From assembly GCA_038850735.1 (NCBI GenBank), contig JAWCLO010000001.1, positions 204,138 to 268,137 on the forward strand: DNA of 64,000 nucleotides. The letters run 5' to 3'. A program made the position numbers and the translations under genes. How positions within the stretch are numbered: position 1 is the first letter of the stretch; the number at the start of each line of letters is the position of its first letter. The notes beneath the pieces were generated by a model. The model was not told the DNA's origin, did no database searches, and saw only the letters and a program-made list of their open reading frames with translations. Of this stretch, positions 36,943 to 46,413 are shown piece after piece. This DNA is from Methanomassiliicoccales archaeon. Lineage in GTDB: Archaea; Thermoplasmatota; Thermoplasmata; Methanomassiliicoccales; JACIVX01.

Positions 36943-38292
36943 ATGACAAGGAAAATCATTGTAATAGGTAGTGGTGCAGCAGGTATGACAGCTGCATCAA
37001 CGGCGAGGGAGCACAGCAAGGACGCAGAGATCACGGTATTTACGGAGGATGAATATATCGCGTATTCTCCGTGCGCAATACCGTTTGTGCTGGAGGGTAA
37101 GATCAAGGACTTCGAATCAATCGTTATGCACACTCCTGAATTTTACAAGAAAGAACGTAACATTATTGTACATACAAAAACAAAAGTAACAAGTGTTGAT
37201 GTGGACAAGAAGATCGTAAAGATTGCCGACGGGACCGAGTACACTTATGATGCTCTTGTCGTCGCAACTGGCGGCACCGTCTTTATTCCGCCTGTTGAAG
37301 GTGTGAATCTGCCTGGAGTCTTCACGGTGCGAAACATAGCCGATGGAAAAGCGATTCAAAAAGCCATGAAAAATGCAAAGTCTGTCGTCGTTGCTGGTGC
37401 TGGCGTAATTGGTCTAGAAATGGCAGTTGCTTTTAAACACGCAGGCCTTGATGTGACGGTCATCGAAATGTTCCCTCAGGTCATTCCAAGGATTTTCGAT
37501 TCTGATATGGCAAAATTGGTTCAGGAATACTGCGAACAGCAGGGAATTAAATTTGTACTCAACACACCAATAGGTGGAATTAAGGGCAATGGAAGGGTTG
37601 AGAAAGTTGTCGCAGGCGGTAAAGAATATCCATGTGACTTTGTCATTATGGCCACAGGGGTCCGCGCAAATCTAGAACTACCCAATATTATGGGTCTCGA
37701 TATCGGGCCACTGGGGGCAGTGAGAGTTAGTCCTACACTGCAACCCTACAAGAAAGGACGCCTCGTTAAGGACGTTTATCTCGCTGGTGACCTGATTATG
37801 GTCGAAAGCGCAGTTGTACCAGGACCGACTATGAGCCAACTAGGATCTAGCGCTGTAAGACAGGGACGGGTTGCCGGCATCAATGCAGCTGGAGGATATG
37901 CGTTCTACCCAGGCGTGCTCAGCGCATTCATAAGCAAGATTGGAGATTTGGAAGCGGGTGGAACAGGGTTATCAAAAGGTCTCGCAGATTATTATGGTCT
38001 GAATGTCGTTGAAGGCAAGGCTACGGGGTTGACCAGAGCAAGATATTATCCAGGCGGAAAAAAACTTACAGTAAAGATTCTAGTGGATAAAGATACCCAC
38101 AAGATCCTGGGTTCGCAGATCGTTGGTGGAGAAGAAATTACTGGCCGTGTCAATTGGCTTACAGCTGCAATCGTAAAGGGAACCACTGTCGAGGAATTCG
38201 TTTCTTCCTTTGAAAATGCATACTGCCCGCCCACCAGCATGGTCATGGATGTTGTCAATCTGGCTGCTGAAGATGCGGCTAAGAAGCTATGA
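36943..38292 (+). CDS. FAD-dependent disulfide oxidoreductase (CoA-disulfide reductase / NADH oxidase type)
   Basis: The 449-residue flavoprotein has an N-terminal FAD site (IVIGSGAAGMTAA), a single redox Cys at about residue 44 in YSPCAIPFVLEG, an NAD(P) site (VVVAGAGVIGLEMAVAF) and a C-terminal dimerisation domain. This is the layout of CoA-disulfide reductases, NADH oxidases and polysulfide-linked relatives. The start is ATG 36943, after AGAGGGG; TTG 36934 is an in-frame alternative. A MoaD/SAMP-like gene follows by 30 bases, which may link it to sulfur transfer. The exact substrate cannot be set from sequence. Confidence 0.85.
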   Translation: MTRKIIVIGSGAAGMTAASTAREHSKDAEITVFTEDEYIAYSPCAIPFVLEGKIKDFESIVMHTPEFYKKERNIIVHTKTKVTSVDVDKKIVKIADGTEYTYDALVVATGGTVFIPPVEGVNLPGVFTVRNIADGKAIQKAMKNAKSVVVAGAGVIGLEMAVAFKHAGLDVTVIEMFPQVIPRIFDSDMAKLVQEYCEQQGIKFVLNTPIGGIKGNGRVEKVVAGGKEYPCDFVIMATGVRANLELPNIMGLDIGPLGAVRVSPTLQPYKKGRLVKDVYLAGDLIMVESAVVPGPTMSQLGSSAVRQGRVAGINAAGGYAFYPGVLSAFISKIGDLEAGGTGLSKGLADYYGLNVVEGKATGLTRARYYPGGKKLTVKILVDKDTHKILGSQIVGGEEITGRVNWLTAAIVKGTTVEEFVSSFENAYCPPTSMVMDVVNLAAEDAAKKL

Positions 38293-38310
38293 TTATCAAA
38301 ATAACCAATT

Positions 38311-38316
38311 GGAGGG
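38311..38316 (+). promoter_or_regulatory. Shine-Dalgarno site supporting an ACG start
   Basis: GGAGGG is followed by a normal 7-base spacer after its GGAGG core and then ACG at 38323 in the frame of the MoaD-like gene. The first canonical start, GTG 38332, is 15 bases away. Confidence 0.6.
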
Positions 38317-38322
38317 AGTGAT

Positions 38323-38607
38323 ACGGCAACCGTGACTTTCAAGACCTTTGGACATATAGCCGCTGCGGTTGGGGTAACAGAGGCAAGGGTTGACGTCAGT
38401 GGGAACACTGTTCAAGATTTCCTTCACTCCCTTACTGAGAAATTCGGTGAAAGCATTTCAAAAATCCTTTATCCAAAAGGATCAGAATTATCAGAAGTGA
38501 TATACATCCTGGTCAACGGTAGAAACATAAGACATTTGAGTGGACTGCAAACACAAATCAAAGACGGCGATATCATCTCAGTGTTCCCGCTCACTGCTGG
38601 CGGCTAA
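38323..38607 (+). CDS. MoaD/ThiS-like ubiquitin-fold protein (SAMP candidate)
   Basis: A beta-grasp protein of about 94 residues ending in the diagnostic Gly-Gly (FPLTAGG), the end that is adenylated by an E1-like enzyme and used either for sulfur transfer (molybdopterin, thio-tRNA) or for protein tagging. TVQDFLHSLTEKFG and YILVNGRNIRHL fit the fold. The reading from ACG 38323 gives the common MATVTFK-like beginning; from GTG 38332 the first strand would be shortened to 91 residues. It follows the FAD oxidoreductase in one operon. Confidence 0.85.
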   Translation, partial: TATVTFKTFGHIAAAVGVTEARVDVSGNTVQDFLHSLTEKFGESISKILYPKGSELSEVIYILVNGRNIRHLSGLQTQIKDGDIISVFPLTAGG

Positions 38608-38799
38608 TGTGCTTAGAGTTTTGCCTTCCAATAATTTTTATTTTCTTTTTGCCATACTTTTCTTATTGTCGTTCGAGACATACATACAACTCTTCTAGCT
38701 ATTGCAATTATTAGTATTGTCGATACATCCGTAATCATGAATTAACATCAATTATCGGAAATGTTTTATTTGGAAATATTGGTTACCGACTTTGATCTC

Positions 38800-39849
38800 A
38801 TGGATACAGAAACACGCTATCAAATTCTAGCGAGGAATACCGAAGAAATCGTAACACCAGAGGAAATGCGCAAATTGCTCGAAACGGAGAATTCTCCGCA
38901 TGCGTACATTGGCTTTGAACCTTCTGGACTTGTTCATCTAGGATGGATTATATGCGCTGATAAGATTATGGACTTTATAAATGCCGGATTTAGATTCACG
39001 ATATTCTTTGCTGATTGGCATGCCTTTATAAATGATAAACTAGCGGGCAATGTTAGCAACATTAGAACATGCGCAAGCTACATGGAAGATTGTTTTGAAG
39101 CGCTCGGTGTTGAAAGGGAGAAGGTCAATTTTCGACTGGCATCAGAACTTATGTCAAATATTTCTTACTGGGAGAAGGTCATTCGAATAGGAAAGGCCTC
39201 TACTTTAACGAGAATAAAGCGAGCTATGACAATTATGGGCAGGCAGGAAGAGGAGGCTGATCTCGACTCCTCTAAGGTAATATACCCATTAATGCAAGCG
39301 GCAGATATCTTCGAGCTCGACGTCGATGTCGCGTACGCCGGAATAGATCAGCGAAGGGCACATATGCTAGCGAGGGAAGCCGCAGAGCGATTGAAGTGGA
39401 AAAAGCCTATAGCGCTCCACACTCCGCTTTTACCAGGTCTTCGTGGCGGAAATAGAATGGATCCCATTTCATCAAAAATGTCAAAGAGCGATCCTGATAG
39501 TGGAATTCTCATCCATGACTCAGCAGAAGACATCAGGAGAAAAATTAGCAAGGCCTTCTGTCCACCAGAGGCTGAAGGTAATCCTATACTTCTCTTGTTT
39601 AAATTCGTAATATTTAGTCGGAAAAAAGAAGTGATTATAGAACGCCCACAAAAATATGGAGGCACCATCATTTTTTCAAATTATGATGAGTTAGAAAAGA
39701 TGTATGTGTCAGGAAATGTACATCCAATGGATCTCAAAAATGGGGCCGCAGAAGCACTAATCGAGATACTCAAGCCTGTAAGAGACTATTTTGTACGCAA
39801 GCCTGAAAAATTAGAAGTCATGAAAAGAATCGTTTCTGGCAATTATTGA
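38800..39849 (+). CDS. tyrS: Tyrosyl-tRNA synthetase, archaeal type
   Basis: TyrRS charges tRNA-Tyr. The class I motifs are HLGWI (about residues 46-50) and KMSKS (about 225). YIGFEPSGLVHLGW, FADWHAF and DIFELDVDVAYAGIDQR belong to the archaeal/eukaryotic form. The length of 349 residues from ATG 38800 is normal; the frame opens at ATG 38761, adding 13 unconserved residues. An AAATATT at 38774-38780 would suit a leaderless start at 38800. Confidence 0.95.
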   Translation: MDTETRYQILARNTEEIVTPEEMRKLLETENSPHAYIGFEPSGLVHLGWIICADKIMDFINAGFRFTIFFADWHAFINDKLAGNVSNIRTCASYMEDCFEALGVEREKVNFRLASELMSNISYWEKVIRIGKASTLTRIKRAMTIMGRQEEEADLDSSKVIYPLMQAADIFELDVDVAYAGIDQRRAHMLAREAAERLKWKKPIALHTPLLPGLRGGNRMDPISSKMSKSDPDSGILIHDSAEDIRRKISKAFCPPEAEGNPILLLFKFVIFSRKKEVIIERPQKYGGTIIFSNYDELEKMYVSGNVHPMDLKNGAAEALIEILKPVRDYFVRKPEKLEVMKRIVSGNY

Positions 39850-39864
39850 GTGACCTTGCTCATC

Positions 39865-40866
39865 TCATTGATGTTCGATTTTCTTCAAAAAATCCAGCGC
39901 ACGCTGCATGCACATATTGAGAATTGCTTCAATATCGCCTATTCCCATGAGTCCTGCCGCCCCACCGTGACCTCCACCATCGTTCGATGTCTCAGTCCCT
40001 ATGTCTTCCAACAACTTCCCAAGATGCAGACCTTTCCTGACGACTTCGGGCCTGGCCCTTGCACTAACCCTAAAAGCTTCGTTTCTTTGAGAGCCGACAA
40101 AGGCAACGTCTGCTCCAAGCGCAATCAGAGCTTTGCATACAGAACTCTCAAATGCGCTACCATGCGAAATCGCTACGATATAGCCGTTCGTTCTTTCGAA
40201 TCTCAGTCTTTGAGCCCCTTTAAGCTGGGATATCCTCTCGGACACATCAGGCTCTACATCGATAAGACTCATTACTTCATCCATGTTGATATTCAATTCC
40301 TCCATGATTTCAGAAAAATCCCTCAATAGAGAAGGAGTTGCGAAGGCGAAGTGCCCGCTATCAGTGAGCATTCCCGAGAGTAGTGCCATACCAACTGCCC
40401 TTTCCATTTGGATACCAGCGATCTTCAGCAGCCTGTATGCAATTTCCGCGCAACTTCTCTTCGATTCATCGCAATAGTAAGTGCATCCTGACCATCGATC
40501 AGAAATTGCGTGATGATCAATTACTATGCAATTTTTTAGTAACGGGAGGGGCGTGTTCAATTGATCAGGAGAGGACGTATCGACGATCACGATTATCTCA
40601 TAATCAGCGAAGTCTATATTTTCCTGCACTTTTATTTGCAATTTATCCATCATGATCTTTGATACTCTATCTAGCCCGCCAGGAGCGACAATAATTGAAT
40701 CTCCAAAGCCTCGGCAGATTGCAAAAGCAGAGCCAAGTGCGTCGGGATCGGCGTTACCGTGAAGAAGAATGGCTTTTTTTCCGGTCTGAAGTTTTTTTGC
40801 GATATGCGTCAGCATCCTAATTTCGGTGAATGCCGTTGGACTATATGCACATTTCGTAATCAACAT
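39865..40866 (-). CDS. DHH-family phosphoesterase (NrnA/RecJ-like)
   Basis: The 333-residue protein has the DHH metal motifs HGNADPDALGS (36-46), IVDTSSPDQL, IDHHAISD (116-123) and DSGHFAFAT, then a DHHA1 substrate domain ending in GGGHGGAAG. Relatives degrade short oligonucleotides or cyclic dinucleotide products, or act as single-strand exonucleases. The size favours a NrnA-like enzyme over full RecJ. It converges with tyrS, and no operon partner is seen. Confidence 0.88.
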   Translation of the reverse strand: MLITKCAYSPTAFTEIRMLTHIAKKLQTGKKAILLHGNADPDALGSAFAICRGFGDSIIVAPGGLDRVSKIMMDKLQIKVQENIDFADYEIIVIVDTSSPDQLNTPLPLLKNCIVIDHHAISDRWSGCTYYCDESKRSCAEIAYRLLKIAGIQMERAVGMALLSGMLTDSGHFAFATPSLLRDFSEIMEELNINMDEVMSLIDVEPDVSERISQLKGAQRLRFERTNGYIVAISHGSAFESSVCKALIALGADVAFVGSQRNEAFRVSARARPEVVRKGLHLGKLLEDIGTETSNDGGGHGGAAGLMGIGDIEAILNMCMQRALDFLKKIEHQ

Positions 40867-41081
40867 CGGAGTACTGACCCAGCAAACATCTCAAATTCAA
40901 GCCAACGCTTCGCTTGTCAATTACTGAAACGCAGATTCGTAATTCAACCACGAAAAATATGATTTCGGGAGATCATGAAAAGAGCTATTAGCGAATGCTC
41001 AATCCATCATAGTAATTGACATAGACACATGGCATATTCTTAATATTAATGAATTCTCGAAAGATGCGGCCGTGCTCCAGG

Positions 41082-41444
41082 CTATCCGGCTGATTCCTGT
41101 TTGGCTCCCAATGCCTTAGATATTTGGTCTTGCAGTGCCTGGTAACGCTCTCGAAGAGCCTTTTCTTGTCGATCAAGAGTCTTCACACGAATCTCTAAAG
41201 TTTCTTTATCTTCCTGAATTTCGTGCACTACACTTTCCTTGTCTCTTGCTTTGATCAACAGTGAACCTACACTCCTGTATATCGGCACGTCATCTGTGAT
41301 TTTAGCCAACTCTTCGAGCGTACGGTCAATCTCTCTCAGTTGTGCTTCCATCTGGAATTTCTGAGTAAGAATTGCCTGAAGCTGTTGCTGCAATTGCTGA
41401 AACTGAGCAATCTGATTTTGTAGCTTGGGACTCAATTCATCCAT
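41082..41444 (-). CDS. pfdB: Prefoldin subunit beta
   Basis: Prefoldin captures unfolded proteins for the thermosome. The 120-residue protein is two long helices (coiled coil) joined by a beta hairpin around DDVPIYRSVGSLLIKARD. The Gln-rich N-terminal helix (FQQLQQQLQAILTQKFQ) is typical. Start ATG 41444, after AGGTGA; it overlaps the Pcc1 gene. It is the last gene of the exosome superoperon. Confidence 0.95.
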   Translation of the reverse strand: MDELSPKLQNQIAQFQQLQQQLQAILTQKFQMEAQLREIDRTLEELAKITDDVPIYRSVGSLLIKARDKESVVHEIQEDKETLEIRVKTLDRQEKALRERYQALQDQISKALGAKQESAG

Positions 41445-41679
41445 TTTTCTCACCTACCATTAATGTAATCTCTTCTGCCAATTTTATCCATCGAAGATAA
41501 GAATTGAGAGCTGCTCTCAACGCCGAAATATCCGCGGCCTTGATCTTGAGTACCAATTCATCGGATTCGAAACGCGCCTCAACCTCGGTTTTTGGAATTT
41601 CCCTACCTGTTTCAGGCATAATTGCTTCGTGTATTAATCTCGCTATGGGCGTCGAATACCTCAGCATTGCTCTATGCAT
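41437..41679 (-). CDS. pcc1: KEOPS complex subunit Pcc1
   Basis: Pcc1 is the dimerising subunit of KEOPS, which adds t6A to tRNA. The 80-residue protein shows LIHEAIMPETGREIP and the signature SALRAALNSYLRWIKLAEEI. It sits between rpoP and pfdB, where archaeal genomes often place a Pcc1-like gene. The kae1 and bud32 genes are not in the window. Confidence 0.85.
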   Translation of the reverse strand: MHRAMLRYSTPIARLIHEAIMPETGREIPKTEVEARFESDELVLKIKAADISALRAALNSYLRWIKLAEEITLMVGEKNG

Positions 41680-41692
41680 CTCAATTCCATGC

Positions 41693-41836
41693 CTATTTTG
41701 CCTTGATGACCTTCTTCACATTAGGCCTCTCCTTGTAGAAGATCTTTGATCCGCATGCCTCACACTGAATACCCACAGTGTTGACATTTGAATGTATAGG
41801 CTTATGGCATTTTCCACACTTATACAGATCATTCAC
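41693..41836 (-). CDS. rpoP: RNA polymerase subunit P (Rpb12-like)
   Basis: A 47-residue zinc-ribbon subunit of archaeal RNA polymerase, easily missed by size. It starts at GTG 41836, overlapping the eL43 stop by eight bases, and reads NDLYKCGKCHKPI...GIQCEACGSKIFYKERP with the CxxC pairs that bind zinc. The end KKVIKAK is typical. Confidence 0.93.
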   Translation of the reverse strand: MNDLYKCGKCHKPIHSNVNTVGIQCEACGSKIFYKERPNVKKVIKAK

Positions 41837-42104
41837 CCCCCTTCGCTTCTTCCTTCAACACCATTTCCTCAGATGTGATTTTCTTCGTCGTCGGTGAATA
41901 AGCACCGGCTGCGAACTTTATTTCGCAGTGACGACATGCCCATACACCCGATGCCACCCTTCTTACGCTGATATGATGACAATTGGGACATTCGTATCTG
42001 CTTTTACTGAGCTTTTCAATTTCCTTATAGAGCTTTCTTACGCGTACGCCGTACCTCGCACCAAATCTTCCAGCTGTTCCAACTTTCTTGGTTCCTTTTG
42101 ACAT
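41829..42104 (-). CDS. rpl37ae: Ribosomal protein eL43 (L37Ae)
   Basis: Zinc-finger large-subunit protein, 91 residues from ATG 42104, which follows AGGTGAT. It has TKKVGTAGRFGARYGVRVRK and the finger CPNCHHISVRRVASGVWACRHC in part, then FAAGAYSPTT. It starts five bases after the rrp42 stop. Confidence 0.95.
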   Translation of the reverse strand: MSKGTKKVGTAGRFGARYGVRVRKLYKEIEKLSKSRYECPNCHHISVRRVASGVWACRHCEIKFAAGAYSPTTKKITSEEMVLKEEAKGGE

Positions 42105-42109
42105 CCGCA

Positions 42110-42883
42110 TCACCTAACCAATTTTCTCAGTTCATTTCCCAATCTCTGAGAGGTTTCAATAATCTTGCGTACTTGATCTATTGTGAGCGATCCCTTAAGT
42201 CCCTTCTGCATCGCCCTGATGTCCCCATTCTCATCGGTGGTTACCGTAAGGCGAGCGGAAGCAACTTTTTCTTCATCGAGAGTTGGATCGACCAATATAG
42301 AATTTTCGATTTGCACTGATGTGACCGACATGGGTAGACATTTAATTGGAAGCGGGAAATCTTCGCCCTTTCCAAATCTAGAAGCAGGAACGATTGTTGA
42401 CTTGAGTGCTGCCACAGTTCCGAGAAATGAAGCGTCAAAAAGGTTTCCATCATAATCCAGCACATATATATCAACAAAACAGATCCATACCTCTTCATTT
42501 GGCACAATACAGAGTGCCTCGAGATCGATCATCTCACTCTCCCTTATACCCCTGTCGACAACCCTCGCGAGCTCAATTGCATTTTCATCGGGGGGGCCGG
42601 GCTCAAAAGTAGGTGACGCAAGAGGAATGAGCTCTGCATTTGTGGCAAGCACGCCCTTGTCTGGGGTATCTGGAAATGGGATGCCAGTCTCCATTTTCAC
42701 ACCGATCAGCACATCAGTATTACCAAGTTTGACCCTTGCAGAACCTTCCGCTGTTTCGGTAAACTTCACTTGGATTGAAATGTCCCGGAATTCATCCCAG
42801 TTGCGCCCATCAACCCTTTTGCCTCTAGCAAGCAATCTATGTATGTGATCCTTCTTTATTTCTGACATGATGGACCGGGCCAT
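42110..42883 (-). CDS. rrp42: Exosome complex subunit Rrp42
   Basis: Non-catalytic RNase PH-like subunit that pairs with Rrp41 in the hexameric exosome ring. The 257-residue protein has GKRVDGRNWDEFRDISIQV, DTPDKGVLATNAELIPLASP and VYVLDYDGNLFDA-like sequence (IYVLDYDGNLFDASFLGTV). The start is ATG 42883, seven bases after GGAGG. Confidence 0.95.
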   Translation of the reverse strand: MARSIMSEIKKDHIHRLLARGKRVDGRNWDEFRDISIQVKFTETAEGSARVKLGNTDVLIGVKMETGIPFPDTPDKGVLATNAELIPLASPTFEPGPPDENAIELARVVDRGIRESEMIDLEALCIVPNEEVWICFVDIYVLDYDGNLFDASFLGTVAALKSTIVPASRFGKGEDFPLPIKCLPMSVTSVQIENSILVDPTLDEEKVASARLTVTTDENGDIRAMQKGLKGSLTIDQVRKIIETSQRLGNELRKLVR

Positions 42884-42885
42884 GT

Positions 42886-43650
42886 TCACTCCTCCATAGA
42901 GGTCTGCACTTGCTGTGCATCTTCAAATGATTCAATCTCTTCAACAGCGTATCTCCGCCTCAGAGCGTCCTTCTGAAGCTGGTAAATCTTCTCACATGCA
43001 CGATAACCCATTTCAATCCCTTTATTAAACTCATCAACAGTCATGTGACCGTCCATCTGTAGCAGAAGAACTTCCCTGGTTCTTGGAATAATCGCCATTG
43101 GTAAGTCCGCTTGACCATGATTGTCCTCCTCCTTTGTTAAATCCAGGACAACATGATTGTCTACCTTGCCAACAGCCACAGCAGGAATGAGATCTCTCAT
43201 TGGCACGCCTGCGTCTGCGAGAGCAACAGAGGCCGCAGTTAGTCCCGCGCACCGCGTTCCCGCATTCGCTTGGAGTATTTCGATGTAAACATCGATTGAT
43301 GTCCGTGGGAAATATTCCGTGAATATAACGTATTCCAAGGCTTCGGCAATTATCTTAGATATTTCCACCGACCTGCGATCCGGTCCAGGCCTCTTTCGCT
43401 CCATTACAGAAAATGCAATCATATTATATCGGCACTGAACAAGAGCTTTAGAGGGGTCCTGAAGATGTCTCGGATGGCATTCCCTCGGACCATATACAGC
43501 CGCTAACACCTTATTTTTTCCCCACTCAACATAGGCTGATCCATCAGCTCTCTTCAGGACACCAGCCTCAATCTTAATTGGTCTAAGCTCATCGACCTTT
43601 CTTCCATCAATTCTTAATCCATTTTCATCAATCAATCTTAACGTTTCCAT
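42886..43650 (-). CDS. rrp41: Exosome complex exonuclease subunit Rrp41
   Basis: Phosphorolytic 3'-5' exoribonuclease, the active subunit of the archaeal exosome. From ATG 43650 ([18 protein letters not shown]) it has 254 residues, with [37 protein letters not shown] and [19 protein letters not shown]. The C-terminal [19 protein letters not shown] keeps the conserved Asp. The frame upstream of 43650 overlaps rrp4. Confidence 0.96.
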   Translation of the reverse strand: METLRLIDENGLRIDGRKVDELRPIKIEAGVLKRADGSAYVEWGKNKVLAAVYGPRECHPRHLQDPSKALVQCRYNMIAFSVMERKRPGPDRRSVEISKIIAEALEYVIFTEYFPRTSIDVYIEILQANAGTRCAGLTAASVALADAGVPMRDLIPAVAVGKVDNHVVLDLTKEEDNHGQADLPMAIIPRTREVLLLQMDGHMTVDEFNKGIEMGYRACEKIYQLQKDALRRRYAVEEIESFEDAQQVQTSMEE

Positions 43651-43672
43651 AAAATCACCGCGAAATTCAAGT

Positions 43673-44425
43673 TCAAACACTCCCATTTGCGCTCTGGCGG
43701 GTCATTGTTTCAAGGTACTCCTTGACCCTTTCCGTGAGACGAAGGGTTTGAGCGCCCTCTTCAATCATTTTTATTGCCCTTATAGCTATGACAATATTCT
43801 CAATATCCCCATCTAACCAGATACGGCCATTTTGCCCGACATAAATGCGGCAGTTGGTATAACTCTTTATCATCTGGATCATGGAACCGCCTTTTCCAAT
43901 CACTCGTGGCACCTTGCTGTGAGATATGTCGATGACCTGTCCACCTTGTAGCTTGCGCAGTCCTTGCTCCTTCATCGTCACCTGAACTCTTTTTGTTTCA
44001 TCTACCATGAGAACCTTGGCAAGGATCGTGTCACCCATGTTTAGATACCTAGCCGTATCTCCAAATTCAACCTTCCATGGAACCTCAGTCACATGCAATG
44101 GAGCTGGATATGGAGAATTTATGTCCACAAGCCAGTTTGAAGGCCCTATGTCAACAATTTTCCCAATAACCGTATCTCCTGGCGAGGGGATGTAAGGACC
44201 ACCTAGCGGTATAACATTGATGAAATTCGACTTAATATTTTTTATACCAAGCTGAGAAGCATAGATCTTTCCATCACGAACGTATGTCCCATCACCGGGT
44301 TTGAGTTTTCCCGAGTCCAAGAGATCTCCTGGGACGACGAGTTCTCTAATCGGTCTCGGAATGTTTTCCCTTTCTTTGCTAAGAGCTCTATCATTTTCTC
44401 TCATAATCTCGTCACTCGCTTTCAT
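43673..44425 (-). CDS. rrp4: Exosome complex RNA-binding protein Rrp4
   Basis: Cap subunit of the exosome. Three parts are seen in the 250 residues: an N-terminal domain with [23 protein letters not shown], an S1 domain ([20 protein letters not shown]) and a KH domain ([21 protein letters not shown] in part). It lies downstream of the SBDS gene by 25 bases. Confidence 0.96.
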   Translation of the reverse strand: MKASDEIMRENDRALSKERENIPRPIRELVVPGDLLDSGKLKPGDGTYVRDGKIYASQLGIKNIKSNFINVIPLGGPYIPSPGDTVIGKIVDIGPSNWLVDINSPYPAPLHVTEVPWKVEFGDTARYLNMGDTILAKVLMVDETKRVQVTMKEQGLRKLQGGQVIDISHSKVPRVIGKGGSMIQMIKSYTNCRIYVGQNGRIWLDGDIENIVIAIRAIKMIEEGAQTLRLTERVKEYLETMTRQSANGSV

Positions 44426-44450
44426 CTTTCATTATAATGGTTTTTCAAAT

Positions 44451-45146
44451 TCATTTGAGTATTTTTGCTTCCACGTTACCTCTCGTCTTCTCATTGAGAC
44501 GATTTAGAAACTCATCTCTCATTCCGGCGGGAAGCTCGATTACTCCGATCCAGCTACCGTTAGCCTGCCACTCTTCCTTTGTAATCTTTCCCATATGAAC
44601 AATGTCCTCGTAGCAACGTCCGTACGCCTCTCCAGACAACCTTACTGCAATCCTCACCTTATCGAAACGAATTGGAATGATCGGCCTGAGTGCTTCTAGG
44701 ACCGTTTTTACTTGCATTTCGACGGGCTTGAACGGATCGATGTGAACCCGCGCCTCTTCCATCGCAAGTTCGATTCTCTGGGGGGGATGTGGAGCGCCAG
44801 TCTGTGGATTGATTGCATTTCGTGCTATTTCTGCGATTATCCTTTTCTTCTTACTCTCTTGCATTTCCCTACGTTGCTGCGTCGTAAGTTGGACTTCGCC
44901 CTTAAGTATAATTTGCTTTGCCACCTGGACAGGATCAGTTGTGCCAAAGACTTCTTTGATCTTTTCTTCAGATGGCCGGGTACCTTTTCGTGCATTGCGA
45001 AAAATCTCATCAATGACCATGTAATCTGTAAGCTCCACTTCCTTTCCTTCTCTGATTAAATTCACGACCTTAGGATCGATCAAAATCTCGAAAGTCTCGC
45101 CGTGGGATTCGAAGCGCGCGATTATCGCAGTTTCAATATCGACCAT
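44451..45146 (-). CDS. sbds: Ribosome maturation protein SBDS
   Basis: The SBDS/Sdo1 family releases the anti-association factor from the large subunit together with an EF-2-like GTPase. The 231-residue protein has the FYSH domain ([22 protein letters not shown]), [18 protein letters not shown] and a C-terminal domain with [20 protein letters not shown]. Position between psmA and rrp4 is classical for archaea. Confidence 0.95.
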   Translation of the reverse strand: MVDIETAIIARFESHGETFEILIDPKVVNLIREGKEVELTDYMVIDEIFRNARKGTRPSEEKIKEVFGTTDPVQVAKQIILKGEVQLTTQQRREMQESKKKRIIAEIARNAINPQTGAPHPPQRIELAMEEARVHIDPFKPVEMQVKTVLEALRPIIPIRFDKVRIAVRLSGEAYGRCYEDIVHMGKITKEEWQANGSWIGVIELPAGMRDEFLNRLNEKTRGNVEAKILK

Positions 45147-45157
45147 CTTAACCCCGG

Positions 45158-45880
45158 TTACAATGCGTTTGCCTTTTCCACGTATTTCTCCACTTCAGAC
45201 TCGTCCATTCTCCTGAATTTCTCGCCTCGCCTCACGATTCCAATTTCGACGGCTTTTGGGTTCAGTTTTTCTTCTTCTGTTGCCTTCTTAAGTGCCTTGA
45301 GACCTAGCAGGATTGCCGATTCCATATCCATACCTTCTTGATACTCCTCTTCGAATACTTCCATGACAACATTCCTGCCGGCTCCGATGCTTCCGGCTTT
45401 GTATGACACTAAAGCACCACTTGGGTCCGTCTCGAAAAGGTGCTCCCCCTCGTGATCCACGCCTGCTACAAGAAGCGCAGTTCCAAACGGTCTTACACCT
45501 CCGTATTGAGTATAATTCTGTTTGAAATCGCAAATTCGTTTTACCAGTGCTTCTACGCTGATTTCTTCATCATAGGTTATCTTGTTGATCTGCGCAATTA
45601 TTCTCGCTTGGTCGACAAGAATTCTTGCATCTGCCACTAGACCAGACGTTGCGCAACCCATGTGATCATCAATTTGGTAGATCTTTTCGATCGACTTCGG
45701 TTCCATAAGCCTGCTAGCTATCCTCTTATCAACTATCAATACAACTCCATCCCTAAACTTCAGTCCTACAGTAGTCGTACCTCTCTTGACGGCTTCTCTT
45801 GCATACTCAACCTGAAAGAGTCTCCCATCAGGTGAAAAAACCGTTATTGCTCTATCGTATGCCATCTGTCCTGGCTGCAT
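45158..45880 (-). CDS. psmA: Proteasome subunit alpha
   Basis: Outer-ring subunit of the 20S proteasome. The 240-residue protein opens with [22 protein letters not shown], the alpha-type N-terminal helix, and has [15 protein letters not shown] and [16 protein letters not shown] 45880 is preceded by AGGAGTGAT. Confidence 0.97.
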   Translation of the reverse strand: MQPGQMAYDRAITVFSPDGRLFQVEYAREAVKRGTTTVGLKFRDGVVLIVDKRIASRLMEPKSIEKIYQIDDHMGCATSGLVADARILVDQARIIAQINKITYDEEISVEALVKRICDFKQNYTQYGGVRPFGTALLVAGVDHEGEHLFETDPSGALVSYKAGSIGAGRNVVMEVFEEEYQEGMDMESAILLGLKALKKATEEEKLNPKAVEIGIVRRGEKFRRMDESEVEKYVEKANAL

Positions 45881-45929
45881 ATAATCACTCCTTTCTTCTC
45901 GGTTCGAGGGAGCCTAAAGTTCTCCACAG

Positions 45930-45938
45930 ATATATATG
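45930..45938 (-). promoter_or_regulatory. Probable internal promoter (TATA box) before psmA
   Basis: The minus strand reads CATATATATC across this site, 50-58 bases upstream of the psmA ATG, in a 198-base gap between the pop5 stop and psmA. A start of transcription near 45905 would be expected. It would let psmA and the exosome genes be made separately from ftsZ-pop5. Confidence 0.5.
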
Positions 45939-46078
45939 TATTGCTGTAAAAGGGGAAATATCTGGCTACAGAGTTGCGCTTAATAGTCTCGTGGATCTAG
46001 GGGAACAACGGAAACCGGCAGAAAACGCACTTTACAAATTACACCGTACTGAGCTCCTTCAAAGAGATTGACCATCGC

Positions 46079-46402
46079 TTAATAACGTGATCGTACTTTA
46101 TTCCGCAGGGCTCTTAACGTTCCAGATGTTCTTAAAGTCTCGATCCAGATATTTCCATTCCCAAGTCTCACACTACGGAGAATCTCGATCATTTTTTCTT
46201 TGTCCCTATGCGCGCAGCGTATGATTCCAAAATTGCCACTGATTTCGATAATTTTGGCAGACCTCAATAGCATCTTCTTACCAAATTCTTCGACAAACCC
46301 CTCGATTTCATCTGCACTTATCTCGCAATCTCCTACAATCCTAAAGGCAATGTATCTTCTCCTGCCTCTCGCAGATTTTGAAGTCATCCGCCAAATCACC
46401 AA
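46079..46402 (-). CDS. rnp2: RNase P protein component 2 (Pop5 type)
   Basis: Pop5 stabilises RNase P RNA. The 107-residue protein has the order GRRRYIAFRIVGDCEIS, FGKKMLLRSAKIIEI, GIIRCAHRDKEKMIEIL and TSGTLRALRNK typical of the family. GTG 46402 is seven bases after AAGGTG; ATG 46387 is the alternative. The usual partner gene for Rpp30 is not next to it. Confidence 0.92.
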   Translation of the reverse strand: MVIWRMTSKSARGRRRYIAFRIVGDCEISADEIEGFVEEFGKKMLLRSAKIIEISGNFGIIRCAHRDKEKMIEILRSVRLGNGNIWIETLRTSGTLRALRNKVRSRY

Positions 46403-46413
46403 AGAGCACCTTA

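Noticed and set aside
45799-46071. Plus-strand frame of 90 codons across the psmA start and the psmA-pop5 gap
   Set aside because: Its first third is antisense to psmA, it has no ribosome-binding site and it covers the likely psmA TATA box. The last 50 codons look protein-like in composition, but I recognise no family.
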